A DNA stretch of 64,000 nucleotides. Source: Dyella_B acidisoli. Its GTDB lineage: Bacteria; Pseudomonadota; Gammaproteobacteria; Xanthomonadales; Rhodanobacteraceae. This document shows, one piece after another, positions 25,469 to 34,364 of this stretch. The notes below the pieces were generated by a model, which saw only the letters and a list, made by a program, of their open reading frames with translations, searched no databases and had not been told where the DNA came from. Made by a program: the position numbers and the translations under genes. Every line of letters begins with the position of its first letter. Positions within the stretch are counted from its first letter, which is position 1. The stretch covers positions 2,790,001-2,854,000 of the forward strand of contig NZ_CP064031.1 in assembly GCF_049532895.1 (NCBI RefSeq). The letters run 5' to 3'.

Positions 25469-26668
25469 TTACTTCGCACCAACGCGATAAGCGGCGATGT
25501 GGCCCAGTACATCTTCGATGTATACCAGGTCACCTGCCACCACCGGCTGTGCACGGATGGCTTTCTTCGAAAGGCGTTCGCGACCGGCCAGCGCGCCATC
25601 ACCGGTCTGCAGCCAATGCACATAGCCTTCGGAATCACCGACGACGACGTAATTGCCCTGCACGGCCGGCGCAGTCACCCAGCGGTACTTCAGGTCGTCG
25701 TTCTTCCACATGTCAGCGCCGCTACTCTTGTCGAACGCCCACACCTGCGAATCGGTATTGGCACCAAACAAGCTGTTGCCCGTGAGCACCACCGAGGTGT
25801 AGGTGGAGAACGGACGAGCCCACAACGGACGACCGCTCGGGCCATCCACGGCGGTAAGGTTGCCGTGATAAGCCGATGCGTAGAGCGTGCTGCCATCGAG
25901 CACGATGCCACCGTCAGCGTCGCTCATGCGATCGATATCGGTACGACCTTCACCGCTGGCGAGCTTCTGTTCCCACAGCTTGTCGCCGTTGTCCTGACGC
26001 AATGCGATCAGCTTGCCGTCGTCGCTGCCGAAAAACACCACACCATTGGTGATCAGCAACGGACCGTTGCCACGCAGGCTGAGCAGTGGCACGTTGCCCT
26101 GGTCGTTCACCCAGCGGCGCTCGCCGGTGGCGCTGTCCAAGCCGTAAACGCGACCGTCCTGGGTGCGCACGATCGTCAGCGCGCCGGCAATGGCGGGCGT
26201 GTCGACGACTTCCGAGGGAAGCGTGGCGGTCCAACGATCGCTGCCGTCCTTCGTGTTCAAGCCATAAACGTGACCATCCAGCGTGCCGATCACGAGCAAA
26301 TCGCCCGCCACCGCCGGGCCGCCGGAATAGAACGCGTCTTTGCGCTTCTTGTCGCCCCAGCCGAACCAGCCGTGCGTACGGGTTTTCTTTTCCCACAGGC
26401 TCTTGCCGCTGTTGGCGTCATAGGCGGCGATCACACCATCGGTGCTGGCGGCGTACAACACACCGTCCGCGACAGTAGGCTGCATGCGGATGCCGCTCAT
26501 GCCGGCGCCATGGCCGACACGATCCTTCCATACGCGCGTGACCTGCACGGTCGGCTTGAAATCCTTGGCCAGCGGCGTCGGCGGCTGGATGTTTTCTTTC
26601 TTGAAGGAATGACAGCCCGCCAGCGCCACCAGCGAACCCGTCACTACGATCAGCCAAAAACGTTTCAT
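25469..26668 (-). CDS. bamB: Outer membrane assembly lipoprotein BamB
   Basis: 399 residues. It opens with a lipoprotein signal (MKRFWLIVVTGSLVALAGC; acylated Cys19) and has repeated PQQ-type propeller blades (GVLYAASTDGVIAAYDANSGKSLW, LLVIGTLDGHVYGLNTKDG, VFFGSDDGKLIALRQDNG and others). BamB docks on BamA in the periplasm and helps fold outer membrane beta-barrels. Its ATG overlaps the stop of the yfgM-like gene (ATGA), so they are coupled, and der follows closely. Confidence 0.95.
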   Translation of the reverse strand: MKRFWLIVVTGSLVALAGCHSFKKENIQPPTPLAKDFKPTVQVTRVWKDRVGHGAGMSGIRMQPTVADGVLYAASTDGVIAAYDANSGKSLWEKKTRTHGWFGWGDKKRKDAFYSGGPAVAGDLLVIGTLDGHVYGLNTKDGSDRWTATLPSEVVDTPAIAGALTIVRTQDGRVYGLDSATGERRWVNDQGNVPLLSLRGNGPLLITNGVVFFGSDDGKLIALRQDNGDKLWEQKLASGEGRTDIDRMSDADGGIVLDGSTLYASAYHGNLTAVDGPSGRPLWARPFSTYTSVVLTGNSLFGANTDSQVWAFDKSSGADMWKNDDLKYRWVTAPAVQGNYVVVGDSEGYVHWLQTGDGALAGRERLSKKAIRAQPVVAGDLVYIEDVLGHIAAYRVGAK

Positions 26669-27315
26669 GCACCCTGCTTCCCGGCCGTGGCCAGATCGTC
26701 GATTTTCATTTGCACTTCATTGTCTTGTGATGCGTGCGGCCCCATGGCGCTCACTGAAGCCTGATAAGCCTTGAGGGCGTCATCGCGCCGTCCCAGCTTG
26801 ACCAGCACATCGCCGCGTAGTTCCTGGCTTTCGATGGCATAGCTGGCGGCAGGCATGCGGTCCAGCGCATTCAGCGCTTCCTGAGCGTTGCCCTTGGCCA
26901 TTTGCACGTGTGCGATGCGCAGTTGCACCAGCGCCTTCAGTTCCGCGCTGGGTGCGTTCTTTTCAGCCCAGGCGAGCGAATCGAGCGCTTTGTCGAACTG
27001 CTTGCCTTCCGCCTGCCGACGCGCACGGTCGCTGACCGCGAACAGCGCGTAAGGCGTGTCGGCGTAATCCTTCATAAGCTGTTGCGTGATGACATCCACC
27101 GCATTGGTGTTGCCGGTGTCGATCACCCCTTGCAGTTGCTGATAGAGGCCAGATGCCTGCATCTGATGACCGACGCGATGATTGCGCCACTGCTGGTAAC
27201 CGAAGATGGCAATCAGGCCGATGACGACACCCACAGCGATCGACAGGCCATTCTGCCGCAGCCATTTTTGTACGCGTTCGCTCTGTTCGTAGTCGTCGTA
27301 AGCATTGAATGCCAT
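26665..27315 (-). CDS. yfgM: YfgM-family TPR membrane protein
   Basis: 216 residues: short cytoplasmic N-terminus (AFNAYDDYEQSERVQKWLRQNG), one transmembrane helix (~25-42, SIAVGVVIGLIAIFGYQQW), then a periplasmic helical TPR-like region (QVLMKDYADTPYALFA-type repeats, LRGDVLVKLGRRDDALKAYQ). YfgM binds the SecYEG translocon and periplasmic chaperones in E. coli. ATG 27315 begins the conserved sequence; the six residues upstream in frame are not conserved. It is coupled to bamB. The hisS gene that usually precedes it is absent here. Confidence 0.9.
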   Translation of the reverse strand: MAFNAYDDYEQSERVQKWLRQNGLSIAVGVVIGLIAIFGYQQWRNHRVGHQMQASGLYQQLQGVIDTGNTNAVDVITQQLMKDYADTPYALFAVSDRARRQAEGKQFDKALDSLAWAEKNAPSAELKALVQLRIAHVQMAKGNAQEALNALDRMPAASYAIESQELRGDVLVKLGRRDDALKAYQASVSAMGPHASQDNEVQMKIDDLATAGKQGA

Positions 27316-27393
27316 GCAATCACCGTATCGCAAGAAACGCCGTCAGGCGTCAAAAAAAGACGTTCGATTGCCACCGCTGTCCAGCGGCAGCCG

Positions 27394-27422
27394 GCATTGC
27401 CCACCCGGCGGGCGGGCAATGC
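27394..27422. terminator. Strong hairpin between rodZ and yfgM
   Basis: GCATTGCCC and GGGCAATGC pair perfectly, with an inner CCC/GGG pair. No T run follows on the minus strand. It lies in the 172-nt gap after rodZ and could end that transcript. Confidence 0.55.
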
Positions 27423-27487
27423 GCAAGCATAACCGATCGAAGGGGGACGAAGGCTACCAAGCCCACCCGATACAGCACGGCAAGCGC

Positions 27488-28537
27488 TCAGGCGCCGGCA
27501 GGCGTGGCCTTGCCGTTCTGAATATCGACGCGGAAATGCGCAATGTTGGAACGGCGATAGGGATCGAGCGTCACCGGTTGTCCATCGACGCTCACCTGAG
27601 CCCCCGTAGCATTGCCAAGTCGCACTTCGAGCGGTTGGTCGCTGTGGTATGTCTTGCTGGTGCCAGCCTGCAACAGGCCGTATTCCAGACGAGTACCGTC
27701 TTTGCCCACTACTTCCACCCAGCTCGCGTTGACCAATTCCAACGTCAGGCTGTGTGCGCCCGCACCAACAGGCGCTGCGGGAACGTTACTGGCCGGAGGC
27801 GGCGTAACTGCCGCGTCAGTATCGAGATTGGGCACCGGTACCATCGAGGCCAGCAAGGGCTGTGTGGCGGCGGTATTGGGTGCAGATGCGGCTGCAGCGG
27901 GTGCGGTAGCAGGCATTGCTGCTTGGGCCAGCGCTGATGTACCGACGACCGTCTTGGCGGCGCTGCTCGAAGCAGCCGGCACCACCGGTGGTGGCGCATC
28001 CTGCTGCGCGACGGGTGTAGCGTCGAGCGGAGCCAGGCGACTCATGTCGCGCGAGAGCGTCCCGCGCATACCCAGCCACACCGTCGGCACCGCAATCACC
28101 AGAGTCAGCACGACGTAGGTAGCAGCCTTGGCGTATTGATCCAGCAAATAGCGCGAATGTGAGACGCCCCCAGTTGCTACCAGCTTCGGCTGCGCCGGTC
28201 GGGACTTGGCGATGGCCGCTTCGATTTCGCTTTCATCGATCCCGAGATAGCCACCGTATTTACGGAGATAGCCACCGAGGTACACCTGGTAGTCGATGCC
28301 GTCGAAGTCACTGCCTTCCAGCTGCCGCAGCACGCGCACCGGTAGATGCAATGCGTGACCGCAAGTTTCCAGATCCAGCCCGCGTGCTTCGCGCACGGCG
28401 CGCAGACGCGAACCAAAACCGGGAGCATCGTTGAAACGGAATTCGGCAGCGCTCTGTTCCATGTTCGCTGCGGTCGTGGCGTGCACTTCGGAGTGAGACT
28501 CCTCATGCGTTGCCGGATTGGACTGCTCGGAAGTCAT
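27488..28537 (-). CDS. rodZ: Cell-shape protein RodZ
   Basis: 349 residues. Residues ~38-110 form the helix-turn-helix domain (FGSRLRAVREARGLDLETCG, VRVLRQLEGSDFDGI, YLRKYGGYLGI). One transmembrane helix (~138-156, TYVVLTLVIAVPTVWLGM) is followed by a low-complexity Ala/Pro/Thr linker (~165-255) and a C-terminal DUF4115 beta domain (LTLELVNASWVEVVGKDG ... GQPVTLDPYRR). RodZ couples cytoplasmic MreB filaments to the elongation machinery. Its start overlaps the stop of pilF, so the two are coupled. Length and domain order fit the family. Confidence 0.93.
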   Translation of the reverse strand: MTSEQSNPATHEESHSEVHATTAANMEQSAAEFRFNDAPGFGSRLRAVREARGLDLETCGHALHLPVRVLRQLEGSDFDGIDYQVYLGGYLRKYGGYLGIDESEIEAAIAKSRPAQPKLVATGGVSHSRYLLDQYAKAATYVVLTLVIAVPTVWLGMRGTLSRDMSRLAPLDATPVAQQDAPPPVVPAASSSAAKTVVGTSALAQAAMPATAPAAAASAPNTAATQPLLASMVPVPNLDTDAAVTPPPASNVPAAPVGAGAHSLTLELVNASWVEVVGKDGTRLEYGLLQAGTSKTYHSDQPLEVRLGNATGAQVSVDGQPVTLDPYRRSNIAHFRVDIQNGKATPAGA

Positions 28538-29328
28538 GGGCGTACGGATGAATTGAGGGCCTGGGCCTGTTCCGAATCCGGGAACTGGCTAAGCAGCCGT
28601 TTGCTGTAGTTCTGGGCCGCATCCCTGTTGCCCAAGCGAGATTCGATGTCGTAGCCAAGCTTCAGCGAATCGGCATTGAATTGCCCCATCGTATCGAGAC
28701 GCTGCAGAAAAGCGCTGGCATGAAAGTAATCCTGATTGAGGTAGAGCACGTGGGCGAGCTGCAGTAATGCGTTGGCGTTGTCCTTGTTGAGCTGGATCGC
28801 CTTGCGCAAACTGACCTCAGCGCCTGCACGGTCACCCATCTGCATCTGGCACATGCCCTGATTGGTCAAGGCCATGTCTGGCGTCTTGTAGAACGGATCA
28901 GCAAGCGCCTTGGCGAAATACGGTATGGCATCCTGCCCCTTGCCGATGCGACACAAGAACTGTCCCAGGTTGTTGTTGGTATCGCCCTTGTCGGGCTGCA
29001 GTTCCTCTGCCCGGCGGTAATGGACTTCCGCATTCGACGTGTCGTTGATGCGCTCGTAGATGTACGCCATGACCGTCTGCGCCGGAACGAAATTCGGGTC
29101 GTCCTGCGCCGCGAGCTTGCTCTTCTCTAGCGCGCCCTGGAGATCGCCGATCTCGATGTAGTGCTGCGCGAGACGCGTATGTACGTCCGCAGCGCTCTCT
29201 GCTTTCTGCGCTTTGGTCTGCGTAGGCAGCGAAGGTTCGGGGGGCGGGTTGGGCGCCGTCATCGACCGGTGGCAACCAGCCAACATTGTGGCCAGAAAGA
29301 TACCGAGCAAGATGCGATCACGCCGCAT
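28534..29328 (-). CDS. pilF: Type IV pilus biogenesis lipoprotein PilF/PilW
   Basis: 264 residues: lipoprotein signal MRRDRILLGIFLATMLAGC, then TPR repeats (AADVHTRLAQHYIEIGDLQGALEKSKLA, AEVHYRRAEELQPDKGDTNNNLGQFLCRIG, AEVSLRKAIQLNKDNANALLQLAHVLY). PilF is the pilotin that carries the PilQ secretin to the outer membrane and supports its assembly. ATG 29328 follows GAGGGGA by ~7 nt; ATG 29343 is an alternative. It overlaps the rlmN stop by 11 nt and rodZ by 4 nt, so rlmN-pilF-rodZ form one tight operon. Confidence 0.92.
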   Translation of the reverse strand: MRRDRILLGIFLATMLAGCHRSMTAPNPPPEPSLPTQTKAQKAESAADVHTRLAQHYIEIGDLQGALEKSKLAAQDDPNFVPAQTVMAYIYERINDTSNAEVHYRRAEELQPDKGDTNNNLGQFLCRIGKGQDAIPYFAKALADPFYKTPDMALTNQGMCQMQMGDRAGAEVSLRKAIQLNKDNANALLQLAHVLYLNQDYFHASAFLQRLDTMGQFNADSLKLGYDIESRLGNRDAAQNYSKRLLSQFPDSEQAQALNSSVRP

Positions 29329-30436
29329 GAGCAGTCCCCTCATCTAAGCGCTTGCGGAATTCGGCCTGACGACGCGTGCGATCCAGCACCTGCCCTTTCA
29401 GCTGACCGCATGCAGCGTCGATGTCGTCACCACGCGTACGACGCAGCATGGTGAGGATGTTTGCGTTGAGCAGCTGCGTCTGGAATGCGCGAATGGTATC
29501 CGCATCGGAGCGCTCGAAACGCGTGCCAGGGAATGGATTGAACGGGATCAGATTGACCTTGCAGGTCGGCAGCTTGCGCATCAGCTTGATGAGCTGGCGC
29601 GCGTGTTCGGGTTGATCGTTCACGCCCTTCATCAACGTGTATTCGAACGTGATGGACGTCCGCGGCTTGCGCGCGATCCAGCGCTGGCACGCCGCTATCA
29701 GTTCGGCGATCGGGAAACGCTTGTTGAGTGGCACCAATTCGGTTCGCAGCTCATCGTTGGCCGCGTGCAACGACACCGCCAGCGACACGTCGATGCTTTC
29801 GGAAAGCTTGTCGATCATCGGCACCAGGCCGGCGGTCGACAGCGTGACGCGCTTGGAAGCCAGACCGAAGCCGAGATCATCGCGCATCAGGCTCATTGCC
29901 TTCACGACGTTGTCGAAATTCAGCAGCGGCTCGCCCATGCCCATCATCACCACATTGGTGATGCGGCGGTTCTGATGCGTGACGTTACCCAGATGCTTCG
30001 CCGCCACCCACATCTGCCCGATGATTTCGGAGGTGGCAAGGTTGCGATTGAAGCCCTGCGTGGCGGTGGAGCAGAACTGGCAGTTCAAACCGCAGCCCAC
30101 CTGCGAAGACACGCATAGCGTGCCGCGGGTGGGCTCGGGAATGTAGACCGCTTCGACGGCGTTGCCACCATCCATGCCCAACAGCCACTTGTGCGTGCCG
30201 TCGGCAGCACCTTTATCGAACAGCGTGTTGGGCGGACCGACGTAGCACGAAGCTTCGAGCTTGGTGCGCAGCGCCTTGCCTACGTCGGTCATATTTTCGA
30301 AGTTGCTTTCCAGGCGGTGATAAATCCACTTCATCACCTGCTCGGCGCGATAAGGCTTTTCGCCGAGCTGCGCAAAAAATTCGCGCAGGCCCTGGCGATC
30401 AAAATCGAGCAGATTGACTTTTTCCACCTGGTTCAC
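29318..30436 (-). CDS. rlmN: Dual-specificity 23S rRNA/tRNA adenine C2-methyltransferase RlmN
   Basis: 372 residues from GTG 30436. The radical-SAM cluster motif is Cys115-x3-Cys119-x2-Cys122 (VGCGLNCQFCSTATQGFNRNL), with MGMGEPLLNFDNV, SLHAANDELR, ITFEYTLMKGVND and the C-terminal catalytic Cys in DDIDAACGQL. It methylates A2503 of 23S rRNA and A37 of some tRNAs. A longer in-frame reading has no conserved residues before VNQVEKVNLLDF, so GTG is preferred, although no strong ribosome site is visible. It follows ndk by 13 nt. Confidence 0.94.
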   Translation of the reverse strand: MNQVEKVNLLDFDRQGLREFFAQLGEKPYRAEQVMKWIYHRLESNFENMTDVGKALRTKLEASCYVGPPNTLFDKGAADGTHKWLLGMDGGNAVEAVYIPEPTRGTLCVSSQVGCGLNCQFCSTATQGFNRNLATSEIIGQMWVAAKHLGNVTHQNRRITNVVMMGMGEPLLNFDNVVKAMSLMRDDLGFGLASKRVTLSTAGLVPMIDKLSESIDVSLAVSLHAANDELRTELVPLNKRFPIAELIAACQRWIARKPRTSITFEYTLMKGVNDQPEHARQLIKLMRKLPTCKVNLIPFNPFPGTRFERSDADTIRAFQTQLLNANILTMLRRTRGDDIDAACGQLKGQVLDRTRRQAEFRKRLDEGTAHAA

Positions 30437-30449
30437 GTGCGTTGATCTG

Positions 30450-30875
30450 TTAGCGCGGGAAAACTTCAGTTGTCGCGAAGAAATAAGCGATTTCGACAGC
30501 GGCTGTTTCGGCAGCATCCGAACCGTGCACGGCGTTCGCATCGATCGACTCGGCGAAGTCGGCGCGGATCGTGCCCTGTGCAGCTTCCTTCGGATTAGTC
30601 GCGCCCATCAGTTCGCGATTCTTGAGGACCGCATTATCACCCTGCAGCACCTGGATCATCACCGGGCCGGAGATCATGAATTCCACCAGCGCGTTGAAGA
30701 ACGGACGCTCGCGATGCACCGCGTAGAAGCCTTCTGCCTCTTTACGCGAAAGATGCTTCATCTTTGCTGCAACGACTTTCAGCCCCGCCTTTTCGAAGCG
30801 TGCGTAGATTTCACCGACAACATTTTTAGCAACGGCATCGGGTTTGATAATGGAAAGGGTGCGCTCCAGCGCCAT
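30450..30875 (-). CDS. ndk: Nucleoside diphosphate kinase
   Basis: 141 residues, the family length. MALERTLSIIKPDAVAKNVVG opens the protein and NAVHGSDA contains the phosphorylated His117; MISGPVMIQVLQGDNAV and GATNPKEAAQGTIRADF are the usual landmarks. It balances NTP and dNTP pools by passing phosphate from ATP through the histidine. It is first in the ndk-rlmN-pilF-rodZ unit and diverges from the PsrA-like regulator gene. Confidence 0.97.
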   Translation of the reverse strand: MALERTLSIIKPDAVAKNVVGEIYARFEKAGLKVVAAKMKHLSRKEAEGFYAVHRERPFFNALVEFMISGPVMIQVLQGDNAVLKNRELMGATNPKEAAQGTIRADFAESIDANAVHGSDAAETAAVEIAYFFATTEVFPR

Positions 30876-31030
30876 GCGGTCTGCTCCGGGTTATGCGGAC
30901 TGGTTGAACGGGCGGCCTGACGGGACAACGTCAGAGAGGAAGATAGAACTAAATACGTATCGGAATGCGGATTTAGCTCACGAAAGTTTGACAGATTCTA
31001 GCCCATAAGCAACCCCGACCCGAGCGCCAT

Positions 31031-31046
31031 GCAAACGACTGTTTGA
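31031..31046. promoter_or_regulatory. PsrA-type operator 1 (imperfect)
   Basis: GCAAACGACTGTTTGA fits the CAAAC-N4-GTTTG pattern known for the fatty-acid regulator PsrA. It matches the perfect site 41 nt further on at 13 of 16 positions. It is in the ndk/tetR divergent region. Confidence 0.6.
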
Positions 31047-31071
31047 CTGCTCCAGGCGCCCGCGCGTATCC

Positions 31072-31087
31072 TCAAACGATCGTTTGA
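31072..31087. promoter_or_regulatory. PsrA-type operator 2 (perfect 16-bp palindrome)
   Basis: TCAAACGATCGTTTGA is a perfect palindrome with CAAAC-N4-GTTTG arms, ending 20 nt before the start of a PsrA-like regulator gene. It suggests direct autoregulation. Confidence 0.75.
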
Positions 31088-31107
31088 ACCATACGACAGG
31101 CGTGCCC

Positions 31108-31722
31108 GTGAACAGCTCCGCTTCTACGAAGGAACGCATCCTCACCGCAGCCGAATCTTTGTTCGCCCAGCGTGGGTTCGAAGGTGCCTCACTGCGCCAG
31201 CTCACCGCCGCCGCTGGCGTCAATCTGGCCGCGGTGAACTACCACTTCGGTTCCAAGGATCATCTGGTCGAGCAGGTCTTCAAGCGTCGCCTGGACCAGC
31301 TCAATGCGCGCCGCCTGGCGGCTCTCAAGCACATTACCGGGCAGTCAGAGACGACCCTGGAGGACGTGCTGTCGGCCTTCATTCGCCCTGCCCTGGATCT
31401 TTCCCACGATGGCGGTGGCGGCCTGTTCATGCGCGTGCTGGCCCGGGCCTTCGCTGAGCACGATGACAGCCTCCGCAAGTTTTTGTCAGAAAACTATGGC
31501 CATGTGATGCGGCAATTCACCGCCGAGTTCGCCCGCCTGTTACCGGACCTGAGCAAGGAAGAGCTGTATTGGCGCATCGATCTGGTCACCGGCGCCCTGA
31601 CACACGCCATGTCTGGCTTCGGCATCATCCAGCGCAAGAGCGACGTCAGCGAAACCATTCATCGCGAACAAACCGCCGAGCACCTGATCCGCTTTGCCGC
31701 CGCCGGTCTGCGCACACCCTGA
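31108..31722 (+). CDS. TetR-family regulator, PsrA-like, of fatty-acid oxidation
   Basis: 204 residues from GTG 31108 (ACAGG 7 nt upstream). The N-terminal TetR DNA-binding domain reads TKERILTAAESLFAQRGFEG ... LTAAAGVNLAAVNYHFGSKDHLVEQVF; the C-terminal part (FMRVLARAFAEHDDSLRKFL, ELYWRIDLVTGALTHAMSG) resembles Pseudomonas PsrA. Two PsrA-pattern palindromes lie just upstream and fadB/fadA-type genes just downstream, so it most likely represses beta-oxidation and itself until long-chain acyl-CoA or fatty acid binds. The ligand and exact regulon are inferred. Confidence 0.82.
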   Translation: MNSSASTKERILTAAESLFAQRGFEGASLRQLTAAAGVNLAAVNYHFGSKDHLVEQVFKRRLDQLNARRLAALKHITGQSETTLEDVLSAFIRPALDLSHDGGGGLFMRVLARAFAEHDDSLRKFLSENYGHVMRQFTAEFARLLPDLSKEELYWRIDLVTGALTHAMSGFGIIQRKSDVSETIHREQTAEHLIRFAAAGLRTP

Positions 31723-31735
31723 ACTTTCTGTCATC

Positions 31736-31754
31736 GGGAGGCCATGAGCCTCCC
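31736..31754 (+). terminator. Hairpin between the regulator and fadB-type gene
   Basis: GGGAGGC-CATGA-GCCTCCC, starting 13 nt after the regulator stop. A delayed TTTT follows about ten bases later. It may be a weak terminator or attenuator that separates regulator from enzyme expression. Confidence 0.4.
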
Positions 31755-31804
31755 GCACCCTGCTTTTCATTCACCTGCTACGCATTCGTACCACGGAGAA
31801 GCCT

Positions 31805-34222
31805 ATGAACGACCTAACTCGAACGCACTCAGACACCCCGGGTTCGGCCCAAGCCAAGACCGCACTGCGCATTCGCAAGGCCGCAGTGCTCGGCGCCGGC
31901 GTCATGGGCGCGCAGATCGCCGCGCACCTGACCAATGCCGACGTCGAAACCGTGCTGTTCGATCTGCCCTCTAAAGAAGGCCCCAAGAGCGGCATCGCAC
32001 TGAAGGCCATCGAGAACCTCAAAAAGCTGTCACCGGCCCCGCTGGCCGACAGCAACCGCGCCGCGGCGATCATCCCAGCCAACTATGACGAAGACCTCGA
32101 CCAGCTGAAGGATGTGGACCTGGTAATCGAAGCGATCGCCGAGCGGATGGACTGGAAGCTGGATCTCTACAAGAAGATCGCGCCGCACGTCTCGCCCACC
32201 GCCGTGCTGGCCAGCAACACGTCTGGCCTTTCCATCAACGGCTTGGCCGAAGCGCTGCCGGAAGAAATGCGCCACCGCTTCACCGGCGTGCACTTCTTCA
32301 ATCCGCCGCGCTACATGCACTTGGTCGAGCTGATTCCGACCAAGCTCACCGATGCCCGCGTGCTCGAAGGCCTGGAAGCCTTCCTCACCACCACCGTCGG
32401 CAAGGGTGTGGTGTACGCGAAGGACACGCCGAACTTCATCGGCAACCGCATCGGTGTATTCTCAATGCTGGCCACCATGCACCATACCGAGCAATTCAAG
32501 CTCGGCTTCGACATCGTGGACGCGCTGACCGGCCCGGCTGTCGGCCGCCCGAAGAGCGCCACCTATCGCACGGCCGACGTCGTCGGCCTGGACACCATGG
32601 CGCACGTGATCAAGACCATGGCCGATACACTGGCCAATGATCCGTGGCACGAGTACTTCAAGGCGCCAGTGTGGCTGAGTGGCCTGATCGAACAAGGCGC
32701 GCTGGGTCAGAAGACCGGCGCCGGTTTCTACCGCAAAGCCGGTAAGGACATCGTGGTGTTGGATGTCGCCAAGCGCGACTACCGCCCGTCCGAACAGAAA
32801 GCCTCAGATGAAGTGTCCGCCATCCTCGCCATCAAGGACCCGGCCGAGAAGTTCGGCAAGCTGCGCGCGTCGAGCGACGTGCAAGCCCAGTTCCTTTGGG
32901 CGACCTTCCGCGACCTGTTCCACTACACCGCCTATCACTTGGCCGACATCGCCGACACCGCGCGCGACGTCGACTTCGCCATCCGTTGGGGCTATGGCTG
33001 GAAGCTCGGTCCGTTCGAAACCTGGCAGGCTGCCGGCTGGCAGCAGGTCGCGCAGTGGATCCAGGAAGACATCGACGCCGGCAAGGCGATGAGTAAAGCG
33101 CCGCTGCCAAAGTGGGTCACTGACGGCCGTAACGGCGTGCACGGCAAGAGCGGCTCGTACTCAGCCGCCGCCAACGCCGACAAGCCGCGTTCGCAACACC
33201 CCGTGTACAAGCGCCAGCTGTTCCCCGACGCCATCCTTGGCGAACGCTTCGACCAGGGCACCACAGTGTGGGAGAACGACGGCGTCCGCCTCTGGACGCT
33301 TGGCGAAGACGGTGTCGGCATCATCTCCTTCAAGACCAAGATGAACACGGTCAACGACCATGTGCTCGATGGCATCCAGCATGCCATCGGCATCGCGGAA
33401 GAAAAGCTCAAAGCGGTGGTGATCTGGCAGACCGCCGAGCCGTTCTCTGCCGGCGCCGATCTCAAGGGCGCGCTGGGCTTGCTGCAGGCCGGCAAGGTCA
33501 AGGAATTCGATGCGATGGTCGCGAACTTCCAGCGCACCAGCATGCGCATCAAGCACTCGCTGGTGCCGGTGGTGTCGGCGGTGCGTGGTCTGTGCCTGGG
33601 CGGCGGTTGCGAATTCCAGATGCATTCGGCGCGCACAGTAGCCTCGTTGGAAAGCTATATCGGCCTGGTCGAAGCCGGCGTGGGCCTGCTGCCTGCGGGC
33701 GGTGGTCTGCACGAGTTGGCCATTCGTGCCGCGCAGAGCAATCCCAACGATCCATTCGAATCTCTGAAGAAAGTGTTCGAAACGGTGGCAATGGCGAAGG
33801 TTTCCGGCAGCGCGCTGGAAGCCAAGCAATTGGGCCTGCTGCGTGACAGCGACATCGTGGTGTTCAACGCGTACGAATTGCTTTATGTCGCCAAGCAAGT
33901 GGCCTCGTCGCTTGCCGAAAGCGGCTGGCGCGCACCGCTGTACGCACGCAACATCCCGGTGGCCGGTGATGTTGGCACTGCCACGTTCAAAGCTTCGCTC
34001 GCCAATCTGCAAGCCGGTTATTTCGCTTCCGAGCACGACGTTGCCATCGCCACACGCATTGCCGACACGCTGTGCGGCGGCGCAATCGAACGCGGTTCAC
34101 TCGTCGACGAGGCATGGCTGCTTGATCTGGAGCGCAAGCACTTTGTGGAACTCGCGCAGACAGAGAAAACGCAGGCACGCATCGCTCACACGATGACAAC
34201 CGGCAAACCGCTGAGGAACTAA
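31805..34222 (+). CDS. 3-hydroxyacyl-CoA dehydrogenase/enoyl-CoA hydratase, FadN-type order
   Basis: 805 residues. The dehydrogenase half comes first: RIRKAAVLGAGVMGAQIAAHL (~residue 20), NTSGLSINGLAEALP, RFTGVHFFNPPRYMHLVE, DTPNFIGNRIG. The hydratase/crotonase half follows (~500-700): WQTAEPFSAGADLKGAL and VVSAVRGLCLGGGCEFQMHSARTV with the oxyanion-hole Gly residues. This order is that of Bacillus FadN (YusL) and xanthomonad enzymes, opposite to E. coli FadB. It would carry out two beta-oxidation steps on acyl-CoA. It lies between a PsrA-like gene and the thiolase gene, with which it is likely co-transcribed. Confidence 0.92.
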   Translation: MNDLTRTHSDTPGSAQAKTALRIRKAAVLGAGVMGAQIAAHLTNADVETVLFDLPSKEGPKSGIALKAIENLKKLSPAPLADSNRAAAIIPANYDEDLDQLKDVDLVIEAIAERMDWKLDLYKKIAPHVSPTAVLASNTSGLSINGLAEALPEEMRHRFTGVHFFNPPRYMHLVELIPTKLTDARVLEGLEAFLTTTVGKGVVYAKDTPNFIGNRIGVFSMLATMHHTEQFKLGFDIVDALTGPAVGRPKSATYRTADVVGLDTMAHVIKTMADTLANDPWHEYFKAPVWLSGLIEQGALGQKTGAGFYRKAGKDIVVLDVAKRDYRPSEQKASDEVSAILAIKDPAEKFGKLRASSDVQAQFLWATFRDLFHYTAYHLADIADTARDVDFAIRWGYGWKLGPFETWQAAGWQQVAQWIQEDIDAGKAMSKAPLPKWVTDGRNGVHGKSGSYSAAANADKPRSQHPVYKRQLFPDAILGERFDQGTTVWENDGVRLWTLGEDGVGIISFKTKMNTVNDHVLDGIQHAIGIAEEKLKAVVIWQTAEPFSAGADLKGALGLLQAGKVKEFDAMVANFQRTSMRIKHSLVPVVSAVRGLCLGGGCEFQMHSARTVASLESYIGLVEAGVGLLPAGGGLHELAIRAAQSNPNDPFESLKKVFETVAMAKVSGSALEAKQLGLLRDSDIVVFNAYELLYVAKQVASSLAESGWRAPLYARNIPVAGDVGTATFKASLANLQAGYFASEHDVAIATRIADTLCGGAIERGSLVDEAWLLDLERKHFVELAQTEKTQARIAHTMTTGKPLRN

Positions 34223-34232
34223 ACGCTCGTTG

Positions 34233-34310
34233 CCCCGGCGAAGGCCGGGGCCCAGCGACTTTCCGCACGCATCAACAAAAGACACTGGGTCCCGGCCTTC
34301 GCCGGGACGG
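34233..34310. repeat. Family B inverted repeat pair, B4
   Basis: CCCCGGCGAAGGCCGGGG-CCCAG and CTGGGT-CCCGGCCTTCGCCGGGA are inverted across ~29 nt, and each arm is itself a hairpin. It fills most of the fadB-fadA gap (142 nt), so full-length co-transcription must pass through it. Confidence 0.8.
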
Positions 34311-34364
34311 CGAACACACCAAAGCGCGTCGCTGCGATTCGCGCGACGCCACGGAGCAAAGACC

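Noticed and set aside
27335..27360. ACGCC-GTCA-GGCGT hairpin next to an A run
   Set aside because: The run has the wrong orientation for a minus-strand terminator and no plus-strand gene ends there.
33161..34036. A 291-codon frame opposite the fadB-type gene
   Set aside because: Antisense shadow of a conserved crotonase domain.
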